Assembly (NCBI RefSeq): GCF_028389875.1
Contig: NC_084672.1
Location: forward strand, 3,571,501-3,635,500
From: Rhea pennata
Lineage: Eukaryota > Chordata > Aves > Rheiformes > Rheidae
Reading direction: 5' to 3'
DNA: 64,000 nt
Shown: one piece after another, positions 12,192-23,021 of the stretch
Position numbering within the stretch: position 1 is the first letter of the stretch
Layout of the letters: every line of letters starts with the position of its first letter
Notes under the pieces: generated by a model
What the model saw: only the letters and a program-made list of their open reading frames with translations
The model's database searches: none
Told to the model about the DNA's origin: nothing
Translations under genes and position numbers: made by a program

Positions 12192-15100
12192 ATGAAGTTA
12201 TTCTGGATTATCCCATTTTTCCTGGTGCAAGGTAGGGTCTGGGCTCAGAGGATTACAGTGTGGGTGAAGTAGGTCACACGTGCTCAGACTGTGCCTGCTC
12301 ACAAACGTGTACCCACTGCAGGCTCGGCAGGGATTACAACAAGAAATTGGCTGCTGGGCATGTTTGTAGGAGCTAGTCAAACATGAGTTTCCAGCATCGG
12401 TGAATGACTCTGTGAATGCCTCAGTGGCTGAGGGCAAACACCCGTCTGAGTGCACACATACACACTGAGAGGAGTATTATTGCAATAGCATGCATACCTG
12501 GACCTCTAACTCGCTTGAAATCTGGTTGTGTCCTCTCCAAGGCATGGGCCCACTCTCCTCAGAATGTTCCAGCAGTAGCCTGGCTTCACCATGGGGAGGT
12601 TGCACCCCAAGGCAATGCTCCCAACGCTGTTGTGGCCTCTCTGGCATCAAGGAAGACAGCTGGGTGTCCCAGAGGTTTGACTTTTTTAAACCGAGGATCA
12701 TCTAATTCAGCATTACACAGGGACTCTGCACCCACCCAGGGCAGTGAGGGCAAACAGCAAAGACCCGAACCCCAAACTCTTCCCTCTCCAATTCCCCTGA
12801 AACAGAGGCAGTTCGTAGTTTATCCAGCTGGAGCAGGAGGTCAGGGTGTTTTGACTTACAAGGATACCTCTACCCACGGAGGCCAAGAAGTAGCCTACAA
12901 GAAACAGAGGAGAATCACCAAAGTGGCTGAACCTCCTCTGCTTCTTGGACCAGCCCTGGAGAGCAGCCTTCTCCCACCCAGGAATGGCAGGAAGGGGCTA
13001 AGCATGGGCCAGGCGGTGCAGGGCTGAGGTACGGAAACGCCCCGTGCCTATGGAGCGGCCACACTTATATTCTGGTTTCTTTGCAGACACTGACACTTTT
13101 CTGATGAAAAATGCTAAAGTCAAGCTGTGTTTACAAGCCAGCCCAGTGGATGGGAATTTACTGCTGGAAGGCTGTAATCCAGCCTCAGCTTTCCAAGATT
13201 GGTCTTGGCAAGGTGATGCTTTGGTGAATCTCGGCACGCTGAAATGCCTCTCCGTGGTGGAGGCCAGCAGAGTGCAGACCAGTGTCTGCGACAGCACAAG
13301 CCGCACGAGCTGGGACTGCTCAAATTTGCTGCTCTCTCCCCTGGGCAGCAGCCAGGGCTACCTGGTGGCAAGCAGGAGAGGAGTCGGCCTCGCCGAAGGG
13401 AGAGGCCCCAAGGCGCAGTGGCAAGGGGCTGCGGAGAGGAGCGTGTGTGAGGAGAAAGCAGGTAAGTGCTGCCCACCACGGTGGGCATGGGGGACAAGGA
13501 AAGGCACAGGCAGTGTCCTGGGGCCTTCCCAGTCCTGGGTGCCCCACCATAAACAGATCCAGAAACACTCTCCACTCCTTACTGGTAAGATAAGGCTGTG
13601 TCCGGAGAGCTTCACTCTGCCTGCTGGGAGAGGTGCAACGGGTGGCCCCAGGAAACAAGGAGGAGGACGTTTTTATCTTGAAGAATTGCAGTGGAAATCC
13701 ACTACCTCTTTCTCTTCTCCTCCACAGCCAAGCCAGAGCGTGACCGGTACCTCCCCACAGCCCTTGCTAGCACAAGCATGTATGAGCCTACAGCAGGCAA
13801 CATCACCCTCGCACTGGGTTTGGCTCCAGGGCAGTTGGAGGAGCTGCTGTGGTTCTTCCGCAGAGAAGACCGTAAGTCCCATTGATGTTCCTGGGTTGAG
13901 AGTCGAAATAGAGATATACAGTCCTGGGTTGTGAACCCACTTGTCTAACGGACTTGTCCTTAGGCAGAATTGGTTGTATGTACCCTCGCTCTTACCTCCA
14001 GAAAAAGCAGGCCCCGAGCAAAGACAGGAGTGAGGCTCTGCAGAGACACAGTCTTCTCCTGAAGAGGAGTTCATCCGCTCTCTAGGGATGTTCTGACAAG
14101 AGAGCAAAGGTCGGGGATCACCAGTGATTTTGGCAGGGTAGAGGGAGCAGATCAATATGAGCTCATCAAGCTCTCCAGGATAAACTTCAAAGCCACAGAA
14201 ATCAAGGATGGAGCAGCCACTGCCATCCGTGCTGTGCACCACCTGCCTGAGCGCAGAAGGGGGGAGCAGAAAGGCTGCAGGAAGGAAAGGCCCTTCCAGC
14301 AGCACCCGTGGAGAGATGCTGCAGCTCTCGGCCCTGCACCCACCCTCCAGCACCACCCTCAGACTGTGGTCAGGGTTGAAAAGGAGAAATAGGGACTCCA
14401 AGGTGGGAGGACTGGGAGAGGCAAAAATCAACTGTATGAGTCTCCTGCCAGGGAGGGAGAGTTACCTGAGGTTATCCCCAAAAACATGACCTAGGGGCTC
14501 TGCTCTGGATGCAGAGCTGGACACCAGCAGCTCTGCCCTCAACTGGCAGCGCAGCCATAGCAGTGTGAGCACCAGGCTCCCCAGAAAACACCTGCCTGGG
14601 CTCTGCTGGCCTCGCTGCTCTGCGCACACCGACGCCCCGTGTCGATGCTTTCCCGCAGCGTCGACGTGGAGTTACACCATCCTTGCCTTTTCCTTCGTGG
14701 TCCTGCTTCTGGGTCTTTTCTTCCTGGCCAGGAACATCGTGCAGAACAGGTGAGGCTGGAGAACGTCGGGTCCTCTGGGTGAGCTGGCACATCGAGACCC
14801 CCCGACCGGGCGGGCGCGCAGCCATGAGGGTGGCACGCTGAGACGCGGGGGCAGAAACAGGCGCTGCGGGGTGGGGAGAGGAGCAAAGACAAAGTCCCGT
14901 TGAAGCCTCCCTGTTTGTAAGAGCTCGCCTAGCTCCCCGGTGCCCTGCAGACCTCGTGCGTCGCTCGGGACCAGCCGCTCCCCCTCTCTGGGCTCCGCGT
15001 TGTCACCTCTAGAGTGGCGACAGCAGGACTGGCCAACCCAGGAGGGACGCTGAGAGGAAACGCCGTCAGACGGGTGTACGGCGAGGTGCTTTCCCATCAG

Positions 15101-15525
15101 TACAGGGGCCTCGAAGCTCTTACGAACACGCATGAGCAAACAGCTGGAGATGCAAAAGCCCTCCAGGGATCTGGTAGTGCTCAGGGAGCAGTGCGGGCCC
15201 CACGGCAAGAGGGGCAGAGGCGACCCTGCCTCTGCCCCTGCGGGTCCCCTGCCCCACAACGTGGGCTAGGCCTGCTGCTGCACTCCTCATCCCCTTTTTA
15301 TTCGTCCCCTGCAGGAAAAGGAAGATGTATGCGCAAGCGGTGCAAGCCGTGGAGCAAGCCGAGCTGGAAGCCAAGCAAGCCCTGATGCCCGTGCAGTACA
15401 GCCACGCTGACCCGCAGAAGCAGGAGCTGCTGCCGAAGGAGGAGGCGCCGGGAGAGGTGCTGGTTCAGTGGAAGGACGGGACCGTCACTACCCTCTACTC
15501 AGAGGGATCGGAGGAGGCCTTGTAA
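12192..15525 (+). CDS. SLC51B: Organic solute transporter subunit beta with N-terminal signal peptide and CysR/ricin B-like domain
   Basis: SLC51B (Ost-beta) pairs with SLC51A at the basolateral membrane to export bile acids and steroids. Coding exons: 12192-12231, 13087-13461, 13728-13871, 14659-14749, 15315-15525; phases 1, 1, 1, 2; total 286 residues. Exon 1 encodes a signal peptide (MKLFWIIPFFLVQ). Exon 2 (residues 14-138) is a six-cysteine domain resembling the mannose receptor CysR domain. Exon 3 carries the Ost-beta hallmark LEELLWFFRRED (human LLEEMLWFFRVED) and a glycosylation sequon at N163. Exon 4 has the single membrane segment (about 193-210) after PSTW, followed by a basic stop-transfer. 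Exon 5 is the cytosolic tail, ending GTVTTLYSEGSEEAL. The N-out topology fits a secreted extension. An internal ATG at 13778-13780 corresponds to the human start and would give a standard 131-residue form. The Ost-beta assignment is firm; that both parts share one mRNA is inferred from phase and spacing. Confidence 0.85.
13087..13461 (+). CDS. Exon encoding a mannose-receptor-type cysteine-rich (ricin B-like) domain
   Basis: This exon starts after TTTGCAG and ends before GTAAGT, phase 1 at both sides. Its 125 residues contain six cysteines (28, 43, 67, 81, 91, 134 of the predicted precursor), in the same order and local context as the CysR domain of MRC1/LY75-type receptors: FLMKN..KLCL, GCNP, LKCLSV, VCDS, WDC and a final WQG...VCEE. 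In the mannose receptor this beta-trefoil binds sulfated glycans; ligand binding here is not shown. Trp residues at 52, 54, 89 and 125 fit the fold. Confidence 0.75.
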
Positions 15526-15921
15526 CAGCGGCTGAAGTCAAACCACTTAGACCCTGAAGGAACGTATCAGGAAGTCAATTGCTGGCGACTGAACGTCAGA
15601 ACATTTAAAAATGCAGTTTTACCCTGGGAAACGGCAAAGGAAGCAGCAGGGCCGCACGGCAGAAGTGACTCTGGACTGCAGGACAAACCGCCCCCCCGGG
15701 TCCTGGCTGCAGCTCCAGCCCCGCTGCTCCCGGGCGCTGCCCCGCGCTGGCTCCGCGCCGCCCTCTCGCAGGTGCCGCCCGCCCGCGCCCCCGGCGAGAA
15801 CACCGAGGGAGCCCAGGCGGAGCGGGGAGGCGGGAGGCTTTCGCCGCGGTCGGCCGAGGAACGCGCTGGCGGGATAGCGACGCTAACGCAGAGGAGCTCT
15901 TGTTCTTTCCAAAAAGTTGTC

Positions 15922-15930
15922 TTTATTAAA
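15922..15930. terminator. Overlapping poly(A) signals of SLC51B (plus) and RASL12 (minus)
   Basis: CTTTATTAAA at 15921-15930 reads ATTAAA on the plus strand (15925-15930), about 400 bases after the SLC51B stop. It also contains AATAAA on the minus strand (15927-15922), about 1.1 kb after the RASL12 stop. A GT-rich stretch (GTGGGTGATTG) follows on the plus strand. The two converging genes would end within a few tens of bases of each other. Confidence 0.6.
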
Positions 15931-17024
15931 ATATTTTCCAAAGTGGGTGATTGAAATCACATCTTGCCTTCCTATATATCAGTAAGGTCACATATATAAA
16001 TATATATGTATATATGTACATATATACACGCGCTCACGGATATTTCACTCCGCAGATAAGAGCAGCCCCAGAGAGAAGCAGAACATTCAACCCGATACAG
16101 CAAAGGAAATCAAATGCAGAACGCTTGGCCCCGGCCCCGTTCGTTGCCTGGCCGTGGTACCCCGCGCTCTGCACGAGGCTTTACATCACACCCTGTACAG
16201 GCCACGTGGAAATGCCATGAATTAACTTAAGACATTTTGAAAATATCTTGGTCTTTTAAGCAAAGGTTTTTAAGCATGTGCCCTTGCCAGCGAAGCATTT
16301 CTCTTTGTGAAGTCTTTAAACAGGAATATGGCAGTGTAAAAAGTTGCTTAAAAGCCAGATATGACCTATTTCAAGGCAGTTTTAGGGCATTTGATGCCTT
16401 TAGTCAGCTGTAATAATACTTGCAACTTTCTTATTCAGATAAAAAAAAAAAAAAAAAAAAAAAAAACTTCCTCCTACTTATTGTTCCATCAGTTGACCTG
16501 TGAGACGCATTACACGTATAGCTTGAGGGTAAAGTAATCATTAATCAGACCTGGAGACATCCATCTCCCCGCGGCAGCCTGGAGCCCGCGCACGCCCTGC
16601 CCGGCGTGCAGCGGCGGCCAGAGCCCGGAGGGGCTCCGGGACGAGCCCCGGCCGCCCGGCCCTCCGCGGGAACGCCGCTCCGCTCCGGCTGCTCCCGGAC
16701 CCGGGAAAATCCGCCTGCGCCATCCCCTTCCGTGCCGGTGGCTCTCGGCCCCTTGCCGAGCCGCGCCGCGCCGCGAGCCTCCGAGCCCGCTGCCGGCATC
16801 CGCCGGGCGGCAAATCCCGAAAAGCCGAGGGGGTTGGGAAAGACCCCAGGCGACGTGGCCGGAGAGCGCGCGACCTCCGGGGGCGACGCTCAGCTGGGGA
16901 ATGGGGGGGGGACAACGTGCGGGCGGCTGCGAGCGGCAGCAGCGGGGACCGCGCGCCGCCGTGCCAGCGGCCCCCGGGGCGCATCGCCGCCCGTGCCGGT
17001 CCCCCCCCCCCCCCCGCCGCGTCC
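15928..17024 (-). other. RASL12 3' UTR
   Basis: About 1.1 kb between the RASL12 stop codon and the minus-strand AATAAA. It contains a 26-base A run (16441-16466; T on the mRNA strand) and a TA/TG-rich stretch near 15990-16030. No other gene is seen. Confidence 0.6.
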
Positions 17025-19700
17025 TTAAAATATCTTGAAGCCCTTCAGCAAGGTCAAGGTGGGCGCTTTCCTCTTGCTCTGAGCCCGCGAGGACTTCACG
17101 GTGACCAGCTTGGCCCGGGCCACGGAGGGGATCTCCTTGTAGCTGACGGTGGAGAGGGTGCCGAAGGCGCAGGCGTCGGGGCCGGGCCGGGGGGCCGGCG
17201 GGCCGGGCGGCGGGCAGGGGAGCTCCTCGGCCACCGAGAGCGGGCCGGGGGGCCGGCGGCGCCGGGCCGCCCGCCGCACCTCCCGCACGGCCTCGTGGAA
17301 GACGTGCCGCACCGCCTCGAAGCCCAGGCACGCCGACACCTCGAAGAAGAGGCAGCCGAAGGCGGCCGCCAGCGCCAGCCCTTCCGCTTTGGTCACCTGC
17401 CTGGCGAGAAGAAGGCTCGGTTGGTTCTCGCAGCGCCGATTTCCCGGCGCGCCCACGCCGAACGGGCGGAAATCACCCCAAAACGCAGCCCGGCCGCTAC
17501 CTGTAGGGCTCCATGTCGAGCTTGTTGCCCAGCAGGAGGACGGGGCGGGCGCGCGGGCAGCCCCCGGCGTGGGCGGCGAGGACGTCGAGGTAGCGGCGGC
17601 AGCCGGCGAAGCTCCGCTTGTCCTCGATGCTGTAGACCACCAGGAAGGCGCTGGCCCAGCGCAGGTAGCGCTCGCAGTTCACGGGACCGTCCTGGGCGGG
17701 ACGAGAGCGGCGCTCAGCCCCGCGCGCCGCCACCAGCCCCAACCCCAGGGCTTAAGGGCGGATTTCGTCGCACGGGGCGTCTGCTCACCTCATCGGCGGT
17801 GTCCATCACCTTCAGCAGCACGGGCTGCTGGTCCACCAGCTCCTCCGACGCGTACGTGTCCTCTGCGAGCAGAAGCGAAGCCCCCGCTGCTTTAGGGCTT
17901 TTCCACCCCCGGGGGGGAAAAAAGAGGGGAGGGGGAAGAAAAAGCCCCCGGGGAAAAGCCTCGAGGCTGCTGCCCCCGCGCCGCGCGAGAGCCCGGTTCC
18001 TCTGGGGGACCCAACGCCCTGGGGCTATTTTTTGATAAATCAGGCAAAAGTAGCGACCGCTTTCTTTAGGAGCGAGGGAGGACGGGGAGGGCTCCGTCCG
18101 CCCGCAGCTACGTCCTTAGCTGTGAATTTGAGAGCAGTTTGCAACCTCCTTCCCAAACGAGGTCGGAGGAAAGGATTTCTCCTTTATTTTTATTTTTAGG
18201 AGCACAAGTCGCTGAGTTATTAGGGGGCTGCAGCCCGTTCCTGGACAGGCTCCATATCGCGCTAACGTTCCCGATAAATCACTGACAGCGCCGTGCCGTG
18301 TACTGGAATTAGACCCAGGAAAAGAGTTATTAATTACTCAAACGAAGCCCAAATGAGGAAAAAAAAAAAAGAAAAAAAAAAAAAAACACGCCCGAAACCT
18401 CCAGCGGCGACAAGCGGCCGAGCGCGGGCCGCGGGGCTGCCGCGGAGCGAGCGCCCGGTTCGGTCGCCGGGTTCGCAGGCTGCTTTGGGTCAGCTCCGTT
18501 CATGTTTTCCATCCCGCCTTCTGTTTTTCGAGTAGCAGGGATTTGGGTTTTGGGTTTTTTTTGTTTTTTTTCCCTGAAATGCCGTATTCGTGGGAAACGC
18601 GGGGGACGGGAGTCGCGCGGAGGAGGAATCAGGAGAAATGAGCTCCCCCTCCCAAAATATCTTACCCAGGTTCGGGTCGTATTCGCTGATGAACCTCTTG
18701 GTGAGGAACTTCACCGTTAGCGCTGCAAAGAAGAGCTGGATCACGGCTCCGGCCACCTTGTATCCGCACCCCCGGGTGTCCCCCCCCAGGGGCTCGCTGC
18801 AGCCCGGCACGGCCCCGCTCCCAAGGGGAAGGTCGCGCTCCGCTCCCCTGCGGAGCGGACGGGAATTTTCCAGCAGAAACGCTGCTTTCCACGGCCCCGC
18901 TCGCTTCCCCTAAGGACTGCGCGCCAGAGGCCCGATTTGTTTGCTTTGCACGAGAAAAGCGGCTCGGGGTCATTCTTAGAGGCTCCCAAAGCGCAGTAGC
19001 TGTGTTTTCCTCTCCGTTGTTTACGGAGACGGATTGGTGCCAACGAGCCCCGCAGCCTGAACGCGGCACCCCGCGAGGCCGTCCCGCGCCGCCGCGCCTG
19101 CTCCGGGTTCGGCCGCTCCCACGGGAAAACCCGCACCGTCCGGCCGCGGCAGCGGTGCTGCAGCAGCGAGAACCCGCCGTCGGCGCGCGGCGCGGCCCCT
19201 CGCGCCCGGCCCCCGCGCGCACCGCGAGCGCCCCACGCCCGGCGCGGCCCCTCGCGCCCGGCCCCCCGCGCGCACCGCGAGCGCCCCACGCGCGGCGCGG
19301 CCCCTCGCGCCCGGCCCCCCGCGCGCACCGCGAGCGCCCCACGCGCCGCGCGGCCCCTCGCGCCCGGCCCCCCGCGCGCAACACGAGCAAGCACAAGCGC
19401 TGCGCCGGTGCCCCCGGAGCCGGAGGGCTGAGATGACCTGCCGGGAGAGGCGACACCCGGCTGGAGGCAGCCACGTCCAGGGGCAGTTCCTCCTCCTCCT
19501 CCTCCTCCTCCTCCTCCTCCCCGGCGCGCAGGAGCCCCCGCCGCGGGGCCGCTCCCGGCGCTCGGCGCTGCCCCGGCCCGGCCGCGCCGCTCACCTGACT
19601 TGCCGGCGCCGCGGCAGCCCAGCAGCGCCAGGCGGCACTCGGCGAGGGCGCCGGGCGGCTGCCGCTCGCCGCCGCGGGCCCTGCCGAACACCGAGGCCAT
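17025..19700 (-). CDS. RASL12: Ras-like protein family member 12
   Basis: Small Ras-like GTP-binding protein. Coding exons on the minus strand: 19700-19595, 18722-18666, 17862-17789, 17691-17501, 17400-17025; phases 1, 1, 0, 2; 267 residues, against 266 in human. The P-loop is GCRGAGKS (28-35). Switch I is EYDPNLEDTY, with Asn53 where Ras has Thr35. The G3 motif is DTADED (75-80) instead of DTAGQE, so the glycine and catalytic glutamine are absent. NKLD (135-138) and VSA (164-166) are intact. The C-terminus LLKGFKIF lacks a CaaX box, so no prenylation is expected. As I recall, the human protein shares the switch I Asn and lacks the DTAGQE Gly/Gln, so these are family features that suggest weak or absent GTP hydrolysis by the normal Ras mechanism. 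The gene is divergent from KBTBD13 and converges on SLC51B. Confidence 0.96.
19189..19380. repeat. 53-bp GC-rich minisatellite in RASL12 intron 1
   Basis: About 3.6 tandem copies of a 53-base unit beginning GGCGCGGCCCCTCGCGCCCG and ending GAGCGCCCCACGC, with few differences. It lies in the 872-base first intron of RASL12 and generates the long arginine/alanine-rich frames seen there, which I regard as non-coding. Confidence 0.85.
19489..19522. repeat. (TCC)n microsatellite in RASL12 intron 1
   Basis: About eleven perfect TCC repeats (GGA on the RASL12 strand), starting roughly 75 bases into the first intron after the donor at 19594-19593. Confidence 0.85.
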
Positions 19701-21641
19701 GGCGGAGAGCGGCGCGGGCTGGGAGCGGCGGGCGGAGCCGCCTCCCGCCCCCCGCCCCGCCGCCGCTCCCGGCCAGGCGCCCCCCGGCCGCGCCGAGCCG
19801 AGCCGCGCCGAGCCGAGCCGCGCCGGGCGGGGCGGGGCGGAAGGAGGCGCCGCGGCCGCCGCCAAACGCCTTGTAAGGAAGCTGCCGCCGCCGCCGCGCC
19901 CATCCCCGCAGCATCGGGGCTCCCCCGCGGCGGGGGCTCTGCCCCCGGGGCGGCCCGCGGGGGAAGCGCGGTCCGAACGGCGCTGCCGCCCCCGTTGCCA
20001 GCTGCACGCCGGGCAGCCGGGCTCGCTCCTTCGGAAACGGGCCGAGCGCGCTTCAGGCTCGATCCGGCACAGAGCTCAGCGTCTTCTTTTTTTATCCGTT
20101 TTTTTCTTTTTTTCCTTAAGCCCTCGTCCTTGGCAGGTGTCCGGGTGGAGAAGTCACAGCAGGGAAAGCAAAGCTGGGGGGGGGGGGGGGGGTAGAAACA
20201 CCTGCGCACGAGCTTGATCGGGCTGGCGCCGGAGGGCTGCAGTGGCAGGCAAAGCTGCCGGCGAGGGGGCGACCCCTGCTCCGGCCGCCCCTGCTCCGGC
20301 CATCCCTGCTCCGGCCATCCCCACTCCCCGGCTCCGGCTGCCCCTGCTCCGGCCATCCCTGCTCCTGCCATCCCCACTCCCCTGCTCCAGCCATCCCTGC
20401 TCCAGCCACCCCTGCTCCGGCCATCCCTGCTCCAGCCATCCCCACTCCCCTGCTCCGGCCACCCCTGCTCCAGCCATCCCTGCTCCAGCCATCCTTGCTC
20501 CAGCCATCCCTGCTCCAGCCATCCCCACTCCCCTGCTCCGGCCACCCCTGCTCCAGCCATCCCTGCTCCAGCCATCCTTGCTCCAGCCATCCCTGCTCCA
20601 GCCATCCCCACTCCCCTGCTCCGGCCACCCCTGCTCCAGCCATCCCTGCTCCAGCCATCCCTGCTCCAGCCAGCCTTGCTCCAGCCACCCCTGCTCCAGC
20701 CATCCCTGCTCCAGCCACCCCTGCTCCAGCCACCCCTGCTCCGGCCATCCCTGCTCCAGCCATCCCCACTCCCCTGCTCCAGCCATCCCTGCTCCAGCCA
20801 TCCCTGCTCCAGCCATCCCCACTCCCCTGCTCCGGCCACCCCTGCTCCAGCCATCCCCACTCCCCTGCTCCAGCCACCCCTGCTCCAGCCACCCCTGCTC
20901 CGGCCATCCCTGCTCCAGCCATCCCCACTCCCCTGCTCCAGCCATCCCTGCTCCGGCCACCCCTGCTCCAGCCATCCCTGCTCCGGCCACCCCTGCTCCA
21001 GCCATCCCCACTCCCCTGCTCCAGCCATCCCTGCTCCAGCCATCCCCACTCCCCTGCTCCAGCCATCCCTGCTCCAGCCATCCCCACTCCCCTGCTCTGG
21101 CTGCGGTGCTGGAGGGAGGCCGGGGGTGGCAAGCGCTTTGCTTCCCGGCACGAGCTGTGCCCTCGCCTCAGTTCCCTGCTGCCGTGACATTTGAATCAGT
21201 CATAGCAAAGGAAGGAGGAACAAAAAGCAGAACCAAGAGAAAATAAAAAGGGGGAGGAAAGGAGAAACGCGCAGTGGAGCGGATTGCTGAGGTGCGACCA
21301 CGCGGCAACGTCCGCGGCTGGCAGCGCCGCGCCGAGCCCCCCGCGGCCGCGGTCCCCGGTGGGGTCCCCAGCCCGGAGCCGGGCCGGCCCCGCTGACCCC
21401 CCGGCGGCGCCGGGCCGAGGGGAGGAGGGGGGAGCGGCGCCCCGCGAGGGCCCCGGGCGCCGGCCGGAGCGGGCGCCATGGAGCGCCCCGGCCGCGGCGC
21501 GGATCACATGAGGCTCGGCTATCTTTAGCTGAAGGTATTCGCGTTACGAGTCGGCGGCTGCTCGTTTGCCGGGGCAGCTCGGCGGGGACGCCGCGGGGTC
21601 GGAGAGGCAGGACGCGGGCTGCGCCCCGGGACGCCCGGAGG
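19701..21641. promoter_or_regulatory. Divergent RASL12 / KBTBD13 promoter region
   Basis: About 1.9 kb between the two start codons, with CpG-dense flanks on both gene sides (about 19700-20000 and 21290-21640) and an 830-base minisatellite between them. An ATAAAAAG TATA-like motif lies at about 21243-21250 and a CACATG E-box near 21506-21511, both upstream of KBTBD13. These motifs are short and unproven; the E-box is compatible with muscle expression. Confidence 0.5.
20269..21106. repeat. 830-bp minisatellite, 15-bp unit CCCTGCTCCAGCCAT
   Basis: Roughly fifty tandem copies of a 15-base unit varying mainly at A/G in CTCC(A/G)G. They are punctuated by a longer variant that inserts CCCCACTC and gives a 23-base step. 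The punctuation creates a higher-order pattern of blocks about 60-100 bases long. It has no stops in many frames, which accounts for apparent reading frames of several hundred codons on both strands. Confidence 0.95.
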
Positions 21642-23021
21642 ATGACTCCGGACGAGAGCGCCCGGCCGGCGGCCCCGGACCGGGTGCGTATCCGAGTGGA
21701 GGAGCAGCTCTTCTTGGTGGACAAGACGCTGCTGGTGGAGAGCAGCGAGTATTTCCGCGCTCTCTTCCGCTCCGGCATGAGGGAGAGCACGCAAGAGGAG
21801 CTGCAGCTCCACGACCTGAGCGCGGCGGGCTTCCTCGTCATGCTGCGCGTGCTGGCCGGCGAGAGGCCCGTGCTCAGCAGCGAGGAGAACTTCAGGGCTG
21901 TCGAATGCGCCGCCTTCCTGCAGGCCAAGCCCTTGGCCAGCTACCTGGTCCATTCCATCAACTCCGACAACTGCATCCTGCTGTACCAAGCCGCGGCCAT
22001 ATTCGGCCTCCTCGACCTCTTCCACAGCGCCGCCCTCTACATCAGGGACAGCTACGCTGAGCTGGAGGAGTACCTGGACTGCCTCTCCGCCGAGCTGCTG
22101 GACTACGTGGAGTCCCTGCTGCCCAGCACCTTCGTCGCCGTGGGAGCCCACACTCCCACCTTCGAGTTCCTTGAGGACCTCTCCAGAACCATCTGCTACC
22201 TGGATGAGGACTGCAACACGTGGAGGACGCTGTCTTGCCTACCGCTGACGGCCAGCACGTTCCTAGCCGGCATGGCGATGATGAGTAACAAGATCTATAT
22301 CGTGGGCGGCGTCTACGGAGCCAGCAAGCAGGTGGTGGAGAGCAGCTTCTGCTACGATGCAGACACGAACACTTGGAGCGAGTTCCCCAGCCCTCACCAG
22401 CTCCGCTACGACGTCAGGCTGGTGGGCCACGAGGGCTACCTTTACGCCATCGGGGGAGAGTACGAGAAGATCTCGCTGAAGTCCGTGGAGAAGTACGACG
22501 TGTCCTCCAACACCTGGACGTTCGTCTCCGACCTGCCGCAGCCCAGCGCGGCTACCCCCTGCACCCAAGCCTTGGGGCAGATCTTCGTCTGCCTGTGGAA
22601 GCCGCTGGACACCACCGTCATCTACGAGTACGAGACGCAGAGAGACGAGTGGCTTCCCGTCACGGACCTCAAGAGGCCCCAGAGCTACGGGCACTGCATG
22701 GTGGCCCACCGCGACAACCTCTACGTCATGCGGAACGGGCCCTCGGACGATTTCCTGCGGTGCGTCATAGACTGCTTCAACCTGACCTCCCGCCAGTGGA
22801 GCGCCCTGCCGGGGCAGTTCGTCAACAGCAAAGGAGCCCTCTTCACCGCCGTGGTCAAGGGCGACACGGTCTACACCGTCAACAGGATGCTAACCCTGCT
22901 CTACTCCGTGGAGGAGGAGACCTGGAGGTTCAAGAAGGAGAAGGCCGGTTTCCCCAGGAGCGGCTCCCTTCAGACCTTCCTCCTGCGGCTGCCCCGGCGC
23001 GACCACGACGTCGCGACGTAG
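21642..23021 (+). CDS. KBTBD13: Kelch repeat and BTB domain-containing protein 13
   Basis: Intronless, 459 residues (human 458). It is a substrate adaptor for cullin-3 ubiquitin ligase in striated muscle; the human gene is mutated in nemaline myopathy type 6. The BTB domain spans about residues 6-115 ([20 protein letters not shown], then [12 protein letters not shown]). A BACK-like helical linker follows to about 180, then kelch blades: [19 protein letters not shown] with [38 protein letters not shown] and VYTVNRM. The start ATG has A at -3 and sits in a CpG island. Codons are strongly GC-rich at the third position. ATTAAA at 23254-23259 may be its poly(A) signal, giving a short 3' UTR. Confidence 0.97.
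   Translation: MTPDESARPAAPDRVRIRVEEQLFLVDKTLLVESSEYFRALFRSGMRESTQEELQLHDLSAAGFLVMLRVLAGERPVLSSEENFRAVECAAFLQAKPLASYLVHSINSDNCILLYQAAAIFGLLDLFHSAALYIRDSYAELEEYLDCLSAELLDYVESLLPSTFVAVGAHTPTFEFLEDLSRTICYLDEDCNTWRTLSCLPLTASTFLAGMAMMSNKIYIVGGVYGASKQVVESSFCYDADTNTWSEFPSPHQLRYDVRLVGHEGYLYAIGGEYEKISLKSVEKYDVSSNTWTFVSDLPQPSAATPCTQALGQIFVCLWKPLDTTVIYEYETQRDEWLPVTDLKRPQSYGHCMVAHRDNLYVMRNGPSDDFLRCVIDCFNLTSRQWSALPGQFVNSKGALFTAVVKGDTVYTVNRMLTLLYSVEEETWRFKKEKAGFPRSGSLQTFLLRLPRRDHDVAT

Noticed and set aside
12416-13027. 203-codon plus-strand frame in SLC51B intron 1
   Set aside because: No similarity to a known domain and not needed for the phase-consistent join of 12231 to 13087.
16917-18035. 372-codon plus-strand frame antisense to RASL12
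   Set aside because: A composition shadow of GC-rich RASL12 exons and introns; no domain, and the opposite strand carries the conserved protein.
18662-21190. 842-codon minus-strand open frame plus several overlapping frames of 230-340 codons on both strands
   Set aside because: They are products of the 15-bp minisatellite (GWLEQ/AGAGM or PAPAIP-type repeats) joined to GC-rich RASL12 sequence. Only the short RASL12 exons inside have protein similarity.
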